Shown here piece after piece: positions 1 through 8,601 of a stretch of 21,135 nt of DNA (its first letter is position 1; every line of letters starts with the position of its first letter). The stretch spans positions 1-21,135 of the forward strand of contig CAYIYM010000035.1 of the NCBI GenBank assembly GCA_964367685.1, written 5' to 3'. A model generated the notes under the pieces. It was not told the DNA's origin, made no database searches, and saw nothing but the letters and a program-made list of their open reading frames with translations. Made by a program: the position numbers and the translations under genes. Origin of the DNA: CAUPWF01 sp964367685 (GTDB taxonomy: Bacteria; Bacillota; Clostridia; Lachnospirales; Lachnospiraceae).

Positions 1-112
1 TTTGTGACTCAATATTATTTGCAAAAGCATCAATAGTTCCTATGTTTAGACATACTAGCAGGAGTGTTAGCACAGCCATTCTTTTAATTAATTTATTTCT
101 ACAGTACTCCAT
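1..112 (-). CDS. N-terminus of a secreted protein (partial, runs off the left edge)
   Basis: A minus-strand ATG at 112 opens a reading frame that stays open for 37 codons to the window edge. The translation has a typical signal peptide: a basic n-region (MEYCRNKLIKRM), a hydrophobic core (AVLTLLLVCLNIG) and a probable signal peptidase I site after AFA, before NNIES. A strong ribosome binding site, GAGGAGAGG, lies at about 121-130 with a spacer of about 8 bases, which supports this start. The mature protein is not in the window, so its function cannot be named. It lies downstream of the polysaccharide operon on the same strand, after a gap of about 350 bp, so it is probably a separate unit. 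Confidence 0.72.
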   Translation of the reverse strand, partial: MEYCRNKLIKRMAVLTLLLVCLNIGTIDAFANNIESQ

Positions 113-459
113 TAAATATTTCCTCTCCTCTAATATGAAGATTATAAGTAATTATAACTTTATGCTTCTAACTCTTCAGTTTAGCCTACAATTGTATCTA
201 TAAATTTGAGTTTCTCTAACTCTGTAATTAAGAACATACTTAGCTTTCTTGAATTGATTAAATCTGTCGCTGTTCAATAATCTCACCTTTTTACTTTTAT
301 TCAATATAGTAAAATATTTTCATAGTCACTCTTGGCTTACGTAAATCCTAGTAATTTCATTAGACCTAGAAGTTCATCTACCTACACATCAAAGCTGATA
401 AAATGTTTCTTGTGCTACAAAAATCAATTCCTTTCCATATGCTGTGACCTCTCGCCTTC
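113..459. other. Intergenic region without a convincing gene
   Basis: This AT-rich stretch separates the end of the polysaccharide operon from the secreted-protein gene. It holds the ribosome binding site of the left gene (about 121-130) and two TATAAT-like boxes (minus strand, 141-146 and 151-156). I looked for a Rho-independent terminator after the stop codon at 460 and found no GC-rich stem followed by a T run. A weak imperfect hairpin lies at about 348-369. A minus-strand frame at about 277-180, starting at TTG behind AAGGTGAG, encodes about 33 residues but has no recognisable product. Confidence 0.6.
151..179 (-). promoter_or_regulatory. Weak candidate promoter for the left-edge secreted-protein gene
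   Basis: A perfect TATAAT -10 box (minus strand, 151-156) lies 17 bp from CTGAAG (174-179), which matches the -35 consensus at only three of six positions. A second TATAAT lies at 141-146. Either could start a short leader before the ribosome binding site at about 121-130. The -35 is poor and such boxes arise easily in AT-rich DNA, so this is tentative. Confidence 0.3.
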
Positions 460-1515
460 TTACCACAATGAGTCGTAATCATAATTTTGATAAAACTCGC
501 CAATCTCCTCAAAATACTCTTCATAATTGTCTTTTGTTAATAAATGCTCCCCTGTATACATCCAATCCAAAATCAACGTATTTATATGTGGTTGATAATG
601 AGTCACATCTCGATAGTTGTTAAACTCTGAAATCATCTCATACTCAGAAAAAAACGAATACAAATATACATTATCGTATTCTAACAATAACTCGGTCGCA
701 TATTTGAACATTTCAATTTCTTTTTCCAAGTAGCCAGTCATATAGGCTCTATCAAACCATGCTATACTATAGGGCGGATAAAACAAATAAAAGTCAGTAT
801 TCGGATTGTCTTTTACTATTTCAATTACATTTTGACCTAGATTCCCATCAATATTATTCATCATCGACTCTGTCAATTTATAATTTTTTTCTGACTTAAT
901 ATCATTTCTATCATAATCATTCATCACCGCTTCTTTTCCATAAATGTCAATAGACGGCCACATATGATACTCATCAAACGACTCCATTTTAATATCATTC
1001 TTTGTATTTTGATATACTTGATAAATTTCTTCTAAAATGATTGTTTTATTCAGTACATAGCTTACATCGTTAATTAAATTATCATCATACAGATAGAATG
1101 GAATATCTTTATACAAATAGTAATCCTTTTCATCATCTATCCTATCACCATCTATAGGCATTATAATCATTTCTATATTGCTATTTTCTGCAAATGCATA
1201 CTTCAAATTATCCCCAATTTCTTTAAACGATGGCCCTGAATAAGATAGCTTGATCGCATTTGTTCCCCATCTTTCATCGATTTCACTTGTTTTGAAAGTT
1301 CTTATCATGGAAGAACCAGTAATAACAGCATTATAATCAAAATGCTTTGCTATGCCATCATTATAATAGCGTGGTTCACCTAAATGATAATTAAATCGTT
1401 CTAATGGTTTATGATAATGAAAGAATGGATCAACAAATACTACCAGTCCGATTATTATACTTAAAAATAATACAATCAAACTTATTAAGTGTATTAATTG
1501 TTTTTTATAATTCAT
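460..1515 (-). CDS. AlgJ/DltD-like SGNH membrane protein, partner of the MBOAT O-acyltransferase
   Basis: This 351-residue protein has one N-terminal membrane anchor (about residues 7-28) and an extracellular SGNH-hydrolase-like domain. The block I nucleophile region reads ITGSSM (residues 65-70, Ser68 or Ser69), and the Asp-His pair near the C-terminus reads DVTH (Asp303, His306). Proteins of this shape work with AlgI-type MBOAT enzymes to move acyl groups onto extracellular polysaccharide, as AlgJ and AlgX do for alginate and DltD does for teichoic acid. The gene follows the MBOAT gene by 18 bp, which supports that pairing. It is the last gene of the operon. The ATG at 1515 has AAGGAG 14 bases upstream, an unusually long spacer. 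Acyl group and acceptor sugar are unknown; O-acetylation of the locus polymer is inferred. Confidence 0.82.
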   Translation of the reverse strand: MNYKKQLIHLISLIVLFLSIIIGLVVFVDPFFHYHKPLERFNYHLGEPRYYNDGIAKHFDYNAVITGSSMIRTFKTSEIDERWGTNAIKLSYSGPSFKEIGDNLKYAFAENSNIEMIIMPIDGDRIDDEKDYYLYKDIPFYLYDDNLINDVSYVLNKTIILEEIYQVYQNTKNDIKMESFDEYHMWPSIDIYGKEAVMNDYDRNDIKSEKNYKLTESMMNNIDGNLGQNVIEIVKDNPNTDFYLFYPPYSIAWFDRAYMTGYLEKEIEMFKYATELLLEYDNVYLYSFFSEYEMISEFNNYRDVTHYQPHINTLILDWMYTGEHLLTKDNYEEYFEEIGEFYQNYDYDSLW

Positions 1516-1533
1516 ACTCTTTTCATTTTCTCC

Positions 1534-2994
1534 TTAAAAATTAAAATATATAAATTCTGTCACTCCGCTAAAGGATACGATACACCAAACTAATAATGTG
1601 GCTATTATAATTGTATTTTTATAATTTGGTTTCAAAATATTGATACGCTCTTTAATATTTGGAAATTGAATGCTGCAACAAATACATATCAAAAAAAACA
1701 GTATGAAATATAGATTTTCTAATTCAATACTTATATATTTTGCAAAAATCGACTTTAAAAACTCCACCTCTACTGTATTGATTGAATTCCAAATTGTCGG
1801 TGTAATATTTCTAAATTCTAATGAAATTAATTCCTTGTAAAACACCTTGACATCATATAGTGATGGCGCCCTAAATATTATCCAAGTTAAATTAACAAAA
1901 ACAAAAGTACACATCCAATTTACGACTGGATTTATTTTATTAATTTGCGTCATAAATAATCGATTTGTTGCCACTGCTAGCCCGTGGGCCATCCCCCAAA
2001 CAATAAATGTCCAATTAGCGCCATGCCACAATCCACTGACGAAAAACACAATTAACATATGTATATATGTCCTTAATGCCCCCTTCCTATTTCCACCTAG
2101 CGGAATATATATATAAGTTCTGAAAAATCTTGTTAAAGTCATATGCCATCTTTCCCAAAATTCTGCTACACTAAGCGACTTATAAGGTGTATTGAAATTC
2201 AATGGAATTTCTATATTAAACATCAAACCAATTCCTGTCGCCATATCACTATATCCGCTAAAATCAAAGGCTATTTGTAATGTATAGGACAACATAACAA
2301 TAATAGCATTAATGGTTCCTAGACCTTCTATATTCTCAAACCCATATCCTACTAAAACACCTAATGTATCAGCAAGTAATACTTTTTTTGCTAATCCCAT
2401 TGTAAATGCATAAATTCCTTTATACATATTTTCACTTTTAATCTTTTTTTTATTAACATCAGCAAATTGCGGAACAATTTCGTTGTGTAGCACAATTGGT
2501 CCAGCAACAAGTTGCGGAAAAAATGTAACAAACAGCGAGTAGTCAAGAACATTATAGAATGGGACATCTTTTCTATAGCAATCGATAACGTATGACAATT
2601 GTTGAAATGTAAAAAAACTGATTCCTAGAGGTAACATCACATTTATAAAATTAAAATCTGTTTTAAGTGCACTATTTATATTTTCAACAAAAAAATCATA
2701 ATATTTATAATATCCTAAAATACTAATATTGTATATTATTCCTATTATTAGAAGTATTTTACAATATAATGATTTTTCACATCTATGCATCAATGCACTG
2801 ATTGTATAATTAATCACTATACTTGAAATGATTATAATTAGATAATACGGATTATTGTAGCCATAAAACCAGAATGACATTATAATTAAAAAAAGTTTAG
2901 CAATCTGATATTGTTTTATCTTATTTAAGCCAAAGTACCCAATCAAGGTCACTGGTAAAAAAAATAAAAGAAATAAATATGAGTTGAATAACAT
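1534..2994 (-). CDS. MBOAT-family membrane O-acyltransferase (AlgI-like)
   Basis: This is a 486-residue polytopic membrane protein with the hallmark MBOAT features: LVAGPIVLHNEIVPQF (about 162-177), FWERWHMTLTRFFR (about 279-292), YIPLGGNRKG (about 296-305), and SGLWHGANW with the catalytic His324. The family carries acyl groups across the membrane for transfer to secreted polymers; AlgI acetylates alginate. The start is placed at the ATG at 2994 because GGGAG lies 6 bases upstream (3001-3005) and the protein then begins MLFNSYLFLLFFLP, the usual family start. An in-frame TTG at 3018 would add eight residues and is less likely. The gene lies between the lyase gene and the SGNH partner, which suggests O-acetylation of the exported polysaccharide. 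Confidence 0.9.
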   Translation of the reverse strand: MLFNSYLFLLFFLPVTLIGYFGLNKIKQYQIAKLFLIIMSFWFYGYNNPYYLIIIISSIVINYTISALMHRCEKSLYCKILLIIGIIYNISILGYYKYYDFFVENINSALKTDFNFINVMLPLGISFFTFQQLSYVIDCYRKDVPFYNVLDYSLFVTFFPQLVAGPIVLHNEIVPQFADVNKKKIKSENMYKGIYAFTMGLAKKVLLADTLGVLVGYGFENIEGLGTINAIIVMLSYTLQIAFDFSGYSDMATGIGLMFNIEIPLNFNTPYKSLSVAEFWERWHMTLTRFFRTYIYIPLGGNRKGALRTYIHMLIVFFVSGLWHGANWTFIVWGMAHGLAVATNRLFMTQINKINPVVNWMCTFVFVNLTWIIFRAPSLYDVKVFYKELISLEFRNITPTIWNSINTVEVEFLKSIFAKYISIELENLYFILFFLICICCSIQFPNIKERINILKPNYKNTIIIATLLVWCIVSFSGVTEFIYFNF

Positions 2995-3019
2995 CGTTTT
3001 CTCCCAAAATGTAATCAAC

Positions 3020-4906
3020 TTATTGAATTTTGATTACATCTTTTTCATTATTTTTATTTATAATTTTAAACTCTTTAGTTATATCATCGTATAAGCATTC
3101 ATCAAAATCTATATTTTCACCCAATTCATTTTCAACAGTAATTAGCGTATTAAATGTTACATTCTCTCCATACTGATTAAATCTCAATGTTGTTATATAT
3201 TCATTTTCATAAACTTTGGGCGAATATTGTCCATAATCGGTTCCTTCCTCTCCTACTAATACCTCTACGCTTTCTACTTCCGATAATTGCTGTATTCTCA
3301 CAAAGTAATTCGTGTCAGCAATTTTCATCAATATTTCATTCTTCGAATGCTCTATTATCGAAATGTACGGTCCCAATTGAAAATTCTGAGTATATAAATG
3401 ATTATCCGTTGATTCACACTCATCAACGATTATAAATGATTCCCGCATATTAATGAAATGTCTTTTAAGTTTTACATTTTCAAAATAATTATTCATGCCA
3501 ATGATATAATCATATGATTTCTCTTCGCTCAAATTATTATATATAATTCCAGCTTTCCCAATTTCAGCTTTTTTAGCTTGATATGTCTTCCCATCGACAG
3601 ACACGGCATTATGCCCTTGTGCCGAAGTCAAATAGAATCTTAAATCATTGCTTACATATCCAAAAAAACCTGGATCTACAAATACATCATGTCCTTTAGC
3701 ATAGTATTGAAATGAATTATCATCATCTTGTTTATGCACAATTGACTGAAATCCACTTTTAAACATCGTCCAAACTGAATCTTGATTACCACCTATTCCA
3801 TTAGTATTAGTGATTTCCCAATCTTCTCGAAATATATAATAGCCACTTTCTTCAAATATAATAGAATTAACAATAGGTTTAATACCTTTTTCCCCATTAC
3901 TTGTAATATATTCAAGTGTTGATCCGCTTGCGCCTTCTTGGCTATCATAATATAGCATAGAAGATTCTCCATGAAGTGATGAATAATTGTTAGGTTTCAG
4001 CATCCATCCAATCACATCATCTGACAATTTTAACTGTTTTTGTTTTTCTACTCCCCAATTATCACCATGTGCTATTAAATACTCAATAATGTTAGTATAA
4101 AGATTATGATTAAACACTTGATATCCAAAGGAATTCTCTGTACTAACCATCTTATCAGTAAATTCAAAATCCCATTGCTTTTCTAAACGATCTTTTGCAG
4201 TTGTAATATATTTATCCGATTCATTGCTATTAAGATAATAAGAAACTACCAATAGCGCTCTATCTTGCACTACTCCATGGTTGTGATTTTCATGATATTG
4301 CTCTTGACTCGATAACATTGTGCCATGTTTGATAATTAAATTATCTATTTGAACCTGATCTTCATCTGTTAGAAAATTAGCCTTTTCACAAATATAAGCA
4401 AAATAAACTAAGTTCTCAGCACGCATTGCCATAGCATGACTGTCCCATACATATTCATTATTTTTTTTCAATTCTGTGTCATTATCATATACAATCCAAC
4501 TCTTTAGAATATCATGTGCATGCTCTAAATACTCTATATTACCATTTTCTTCATATGTAGCCGTTAAAAAAAGAACGGGATTTAATGATTGTAAATTCAA
4601 CTGATAACTTCGCGGAACTTCTCCTACTTGCATATTCCAATCAATAGTATTTAATTCATATTCCGGTGAATCACCCATACTGGTTGATACTCTGAGATCC
4701 CCACGCATGATTTCATCTGATAATTCTTTATACACTTCTTTGAATCTAATCCACTTCATAGAGTCTAATTCCTGATTAACATCTATACTTTTTTCTAGCT
4801 CAATATTTATATTAGCGATGCTATCACTTTTATCTATTTCTAAACATGAAATCGCAATTACACCTAAAATCCACATTACTACTACGCAATTATATATTTT
4901 TTTCAT
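3020..4906 (-). CDS. Secreted heparinase II/III-like polysaccharide lyase, probable lipoprotein
   Basis: The product is about 628 residues. It starts with a signal peptide (MKKIYNCVVVMWILGVIAIS) followed by Cys21; the bases before it fit a loose lipobox, so it may be lipid-anchored. Residues 50-300 look like the (alpha/alpha) toroid of alginate-lyase and heparinase-type enzymes, with a polar ENHNHGVVQDRALL segment (206-219). The C-terminal half has the heparinase II/III beta-sandwich pattern: HKQDDDNSF (391-399), VFVDPGFFGY (408-417), AQGHNAVSVDG (429-439). The family cleaves uronate-containing polymers by beta-elimination. Since the locus makes UDP-ManNAcA, its own polymer is the likely substrate, but this is inferred. 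AAAGGA at 4911-4916 supports the ATG at 4906; an upstream ATG at 4930 overlaps the previous stop (ATGA) and is the alternative. Confidence 0.8.
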   Translation of the reverse strand: MKKIYNCVVVMWILGVIAISCLEIDKSDSIANINIELEKSIDVNQELDSMKWIRFKEVYKELSDEIMRGDLRVSTSMGDSPEYELNTIDWNMQVGEVPRSYQLNLQSLNPVLFLTATYEENGNIEYLEHAHDILKSWIVYDNDTELKKNNEYVWDSHAMAMRAENLVYFAYICEKANFLTDEDQVQIDNLIIKHGTMLSSQEQYHENHNHGVVQDRALLVVSYYLNSNESDKYITTAKDRLEKQWDFEFTDKMVSTENSFGYQVFNHNLYTNIIEYLIAHGDNWGVEKQKQLKLSDDVIGWMLKPNNYSSLHGESSMLYYDSQEGASGSTLEYITSNGEKGIKPIVNSIIFEESGYYIFREDWEITNTNGIGGNQDSVWTMFKSGFQSIVHKQDDDNSFQYYAKGHDVFVDPGFFGYVSNDLRFYLTSAQGHNAVSVDGKTYQAKKAEIGKAGIIYNNLSEEKSYDYIIGMNNYFENVKLKRHFINMRESFIIVDECESTDNHLYTQNFQLGPYISIIEHSKNEILMKIADTNYFVRIQQLSEVESVEVLVGEEGTDYGQYSPKVYENEYITTLRFNQYGENVTFNTLITVENELGENIDFDECLYDDITKEFKIINKNNEKDVIKIQ

Positions 4907-4926
4907 TTTTTCCTTTCTAAGCATAA

Positions 4927-7900
4927 TCATTTATTATGATTTCTTACAATCATCATTGCTTGACTATAATCACCTGCATCGCAGGCATTGATGAACTGAT
5001 TAATATATTTAGAATTATCAACATATATTTCCTTATATATATTAAATATAGAGTATACAATTTTAGAACAGTATTCCTCATCTTCCATCGAGACCTTCGA
5101 TAATTGCTTCATTATCCATTCGGTATAGTAATAAGTAAATCTAGTATTCATATAAGTAGAGATCAAAGCACTTCTCTCTAGAAATGCTTTCCTAGGTTCT
5201 TCAATCAAGATGAATCTGTCAAAGTATTTTCGACCCACAGCATTCACAGTTGAACCCTCCGTCGCCGCATAATAAATATGAATAGGCACATTTATAGTAG
5301 CAATTCTATTTGCAGTATATACTAGTTCCCATGAAAATAAAGTATCCTGACCAACTGCACCTTCTACTTGCTTCAACATATTATTTATAATTAAGTGTTT
5401 TCTTATAACCATTGCTTGAATGCTCATTGGCATAAAATTAATTTTCTTTAGAAATTCTACAGAATCATCCAATACTTCTTCAGCCCCATAACAATTTTTT
5501 ATAGTTTCAATGTATTTCATATCTGCTACTATGCTTGTCAATTTAAGCATATTTCCAATCACAAGATCTGCTGACTTTTCTATAATCAATCGATATAACT
5601 TACTATAACCATCATTTATAGCCTCGTTGTCTGGATCTAAAAATGTAATATACTCAGCATTTGCTAATTCGCATCCTTTATTTCTTGGTCTTGATGCCGA
5701 TCCACTACCTCCCACTTCAAACATATATGATATAACATTAGGATAATTCCGCTCGAGGAACTTAACGACCTTTCTTGTAACTAAATCTGTTGATCCATCA
5801 TCTACTAATATAATCTCCATTTCTTCAAACATACTACTTCGGTAAAGGCTACTAAAGCATTTGCCGAAAAGATGCTTTCCGTTATTATAAATCGGTACAA
5901 TTACTGAAAGACTTGGGTTTTTAATCTTCTCTTCTACCTCTTTACACCCTTTATTGTAGTTAAAATGATCGATACTATATCCATTTTTTAAGGTTATTCC
6001 ATCTTCAAGAATTAATAATTCTATTGCCGAAAATTTCTCTCCCCAAAAAACTGTCGCACTTTTATTTTGAATTATATCAACATAATCATGTTCTTTTCCT
6101 ATAATTAAATCACTATTACAATAATATGCATCTTTTGTAACATAATCCACATCTGTATATTTAAATGCATTAATCATATCCTCTAAATAAAATGTATCAT
6201 AAAAGCATTCTGCATCAAAAAACGCTATAATGTCATAATTTGCTTTATTTTCTTCGGTAAAATCTTCAATAGTACATATAGCCTTATTATTGTATGTTTG
6301 AGCATCAAATTCTGCTTTAACTTTATCTGTTAATTTTGATGCAACTACTAAAACGGATCTGTTCGTTATTTTCTGTTCAAATCCAATTGTTTTTAACAAG
6401 AAATTTATTCTATCATATGCCGTTTCCCCTGTCATAACCGATCTAACACCCGCCATCTGTCTTTCATATAAATCTTCAGGTTTATATGAATCGAGTATTC
6501 GAGTAACCTCTTCGCTACTATTTGCTGTAAAAACAAATGGAAGTTTAGAATTTACACCCATACTATAGTTAGAAATCAGCAGATTTCCCGCTGCTTGCAA
6601 TTCATACGCACGATTTGCAAACATCGTCATACTCTTTGTGACTGTATTTACATTTAACGCCCAATTGTATAACTTATGAATCTTCTGAAGTGTAGCATGA
6701 TCCACCTCTGGAGAAATATACTTCCAATACTCCACAGGAAATATATAGTTTTCTGATTCAGAACGAGAATAGTTTCTATCAATTATTTTCAATTTATGAG
6801 TACTATCCATTATACCTCTTAACAACATGTTCATGTCTTTCATTCTATCTGGATATTTTTTCATCCACGATCCCGAAAAAATAACCCCACTTTGTTTAAA
6901 TTCATTTTGACTTCCGACAGGATTATGATAAAGCGGATTTATACCAAATGATAAAACTGAAACCTTTTCGTTATTACAGTCTTTATTGTAGTTATTTACA
7001 ACCTCTTGACAGGTTGTAAATATATACTCACATTCTTTGGCCAATCCTAAAAAATGTTCATAATTTGGCGGATCCTCTTTGGAATAAAATACAGTTTTAA
7101 TATTTAACTTCTTTGCTTCTGCTATGATTTCGAGTACCATCTTTCTTTGATTTGATTTTGGATTTGCAACCCCTCTCCACTCTTCGTCTAATCCTCTCCA
7201 TGCTGATACTACCATTAGAACTTCTTGTTTGGATAACTCTTCCCTCCAATTAATTGGTGTCAATGCAGTAAAATCTGCCGAATCCTTTAATGAATTAAAC
7301 AAGAACTCATCTGCAATAACTCCTATTCTTACTTCGCTTTTCTCATAATATCTTCCACCATTACTATATGGAATTTTATTTAAATAATCACTTATACGAT
7401 TCATAAATGTTCTATCTGAGGCTTCAATAAATCTTTCCCGTCTTACACCGGCTGGAAGATTGGCAAGCTCAGTCACTATTGGAATCACAACATTAGGTTC
7501 AGCAGAATTTGAATTTTTATTAATTTTTCTGTACTTTTTTGCTAAGCTCCGAAATATTTTATACTTTTTTGCCCAATTTTTTAGGCGTTGCTTAAAGCTT
7601 ACTTTACTTCGAATTTTCCATAATTGTCTTTGAATTTTTCCTAATTTTGAATTACAAAGTGCGATATATTCTTTTTCAATTTTTTTAGATTTTGCAAGTA
7701 ATCTAGTCTTACTTAGTTTTATTTCTTCAAGCATTATATTGTTTTCTTCATATAATTTTATACATGTTTCTATTTTTCTAATTTGCTCTTCCACGAGCTC
7801 TGTCTTACGGTTGATTTCATCATTTTTCACATCAATTACAGCTACAAGCTCTTTGTTTTGCTTGGTTAAATATTTATTATTTTCTTCTATTATTTTCCTA

Positions 7901-8583
7901 TCGTTCAATTGTTCTTTAAGTGAAGTTATAGTTTGTTCTCTCGCTTCATTCAATGAGAAAAATGCATTTTCTACTTTAGTAAATGTGTCTAGATTTATAG
8001 GCAACTCTACAATAGATTTATTTTCTTTGGATCTACATGTCATTGCAATGCATGTAGAAAGAAAATGAACATTTTCTACTTTCAGAAATCGATTAAGAGA
8101 ATCATATAATTCCACAAAATAATATGTTCGTTTATGATCAAAATGCGCATTTATTCCAAATGGTACTGTAACAATAACTTTCCCTTGGGCCTTTAACAAG
8201 TGACTTACTTTTTCAATAAATAAAAGAGGATTAAACAAGTGTTCTAGGACTTCTCCCAAAATAATCGTATCGTACTTTTTATATTTGAATTCATGCAACA
8301 AAAAATCGGTTTCTACAAAATTGATATTCTTTTGAACATCTTTATCTTCATCTTTTATCATCTCATTTGCATAGCTAATGCTATCCTTATCATTATCGAT
8401 CGCTAATACACTAAACCCTTGTCTTGCAAGTAGCAAATCAGTAATGCCTTGCGAGCATCCTATATCTAATACATCCTTCCCTTCAACTTGAGATATAATC
8501 CAATCAATTCGCTTTTTACTATTCACTTGCATAATATTACTAATCTTACCCAAGTATGATTCACTAATTCTATCTCCTGCCAT
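4927..8583 (-). CDS. Methyltransferase / coiled coil / CgeB-like GT / GT2 fusion, WsaE-like
   Basis: This 1218-residue cytoplasmic protein has several domains. Residues 25-185 are a class I SAM methyltransferase with VLDIGCSQG (38-46), IDND (62-65) and LGEVLEHL (109-116). Residues about 205-310 are charged, heptad-like and probably coiled coil, followed by a basic linker to about 360. Residues 415-735 resemble CgeB-type GT-B enzymes (FSGSWMKKYPDR, 569-580; FANRAYELQAAG, 655-666). Residues 740-885 look like a degenerate GT-A-like piece. Residues 890-1150 are a GT2 domain with VIVPIYNNG and VDDGS (927-931). WsaE of Geobacillus stearothermophilus has a methyltransferase plus two rhamnosyltransferase domains and works with an ABC exporter. 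By analogy this protein may extend and methyl-cap the chain. GGGAGG gives a strong start at 8583, 18 bp after the ATPase gene. Confidence 0.85.
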   Translation of the reverse strand: MAGDRISESYLGKISNIMQVNSKKRIDWIISQVEGKDVLDIGCSQGITDLLLARQGFSVLAIDNDKDSISYANEMIKDEDKDVQKNINFVETDFLLHEFKYKKYDTIILGEVLEHLFNPLLFIEKVSHLLKAQGKVIVTVPFGINAHFDHKRTYYFVELYDSLNRFLKVENVHFLSTCIAMTCRSKENKSIVELPINLDTFTKVENAFFSLNEAREQTITSLKEQLNDRKIIEENNKYLTKQNKELVAVIDVKNDEINRKTELVEEQIRKIETCIKLYEENNIMLEEIKLSKTRLLAKSKKIEKEYIALCNSKLGKIQRQLWKIRSKVSFKQRLKNWAKKYKIFRSLAKKYRKINKNSNSAEPNVVIPIVTELANLPAGVRRERFIEASDRTFMNRISDYLNKIPYSNGGRYYEKSEVRIGVIADEFLFNSLKDSADFTALTPINWREELSKQEVLMVVSAWRGLDEEWRGVANPKSNQRKMVLEIIAEAKKLNIKTVFYSKEDPPNYEHFLGLAKECEYIFTTCQEVVNNYNKDCNNEKVSVLSFGINPLYHNPVGSQNEFKQSGVIFSGSWMKKYPDRMKDMNMLLRGIMDSTHKLKIIDRNYSRSESENYIFPVEYWKYISPEVDHATLQKIHKLYNWALNVNTVTKSMTMFANRAYELQAAGNLLISNYSMGVNSKLPFVFTANSSEEVTRILDSYKPEDLYERQMAGVRSVMTGETAYDRINFLLKTIGFEQKITNRSVLVVASKLTDKVKAEFDAQTYNNKAICTIEDFTEENKANYDIIAFFDAECFYDTFYLEDMINAFKYTDVDYVTKDAYYCNSDLIIGKEHDYVDIIQNKSATVFWGEKFSAIELLILEDGITLKNGYSIDHFNYNKGCKEVEEKIKNPSLSVIVPIYNNGKHLFGKCFSSLYRSSMFEEMEIILVDDGSTDLVTRKVVKFLERNYPNVISYMFEVGGSGSASRPRNKGCELANAEYITFLDPDNEAINDGYSKLYRLIIEKSADLVIGNMLKLTSIVADMKYIETIKNCYGAEEVLDDSVEFLKKINFMPMSIQAMVIRKHLIINNMLKQVEGAVGQDTLFSWELVYTANRIATINVPIHIYYAATEGSTVNAVGRKYFDRFILIEEPRKAFLERSALISTYMNTRFTYYYTEWIMKQLSKVSMEDEEYCSKIVYSIFNIYKEIYVDNSKYINQFINACDAGDYSQAMMIVRNHNK

Positions 8584-8601
8584 ATTATCCTCCCTTTTAT
8601 C

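Noticed and set aside
200..455. Minus-strand frame with coding-like stretches, possibly a decayed transposase or regulator
   Set aside because: It contains four in-frame TGA codons in about 57 codons, about what random AT-rich DNA gives, and I recognise no family in any stretch.
2995..3018. TTG start for the MBOAT gene at 3018
   Set aside because: The ATG at 2994 has GGGAG at 6 bases and gives the conserved family N-terminus.
7739..8068. Plus-strand open frame of 109 codons
   Set aside because: It is antisense to the coiled-coil part of the large fusion; its Ser/Phe/Leu-rich content follows from reversed Lys/Glu codons.
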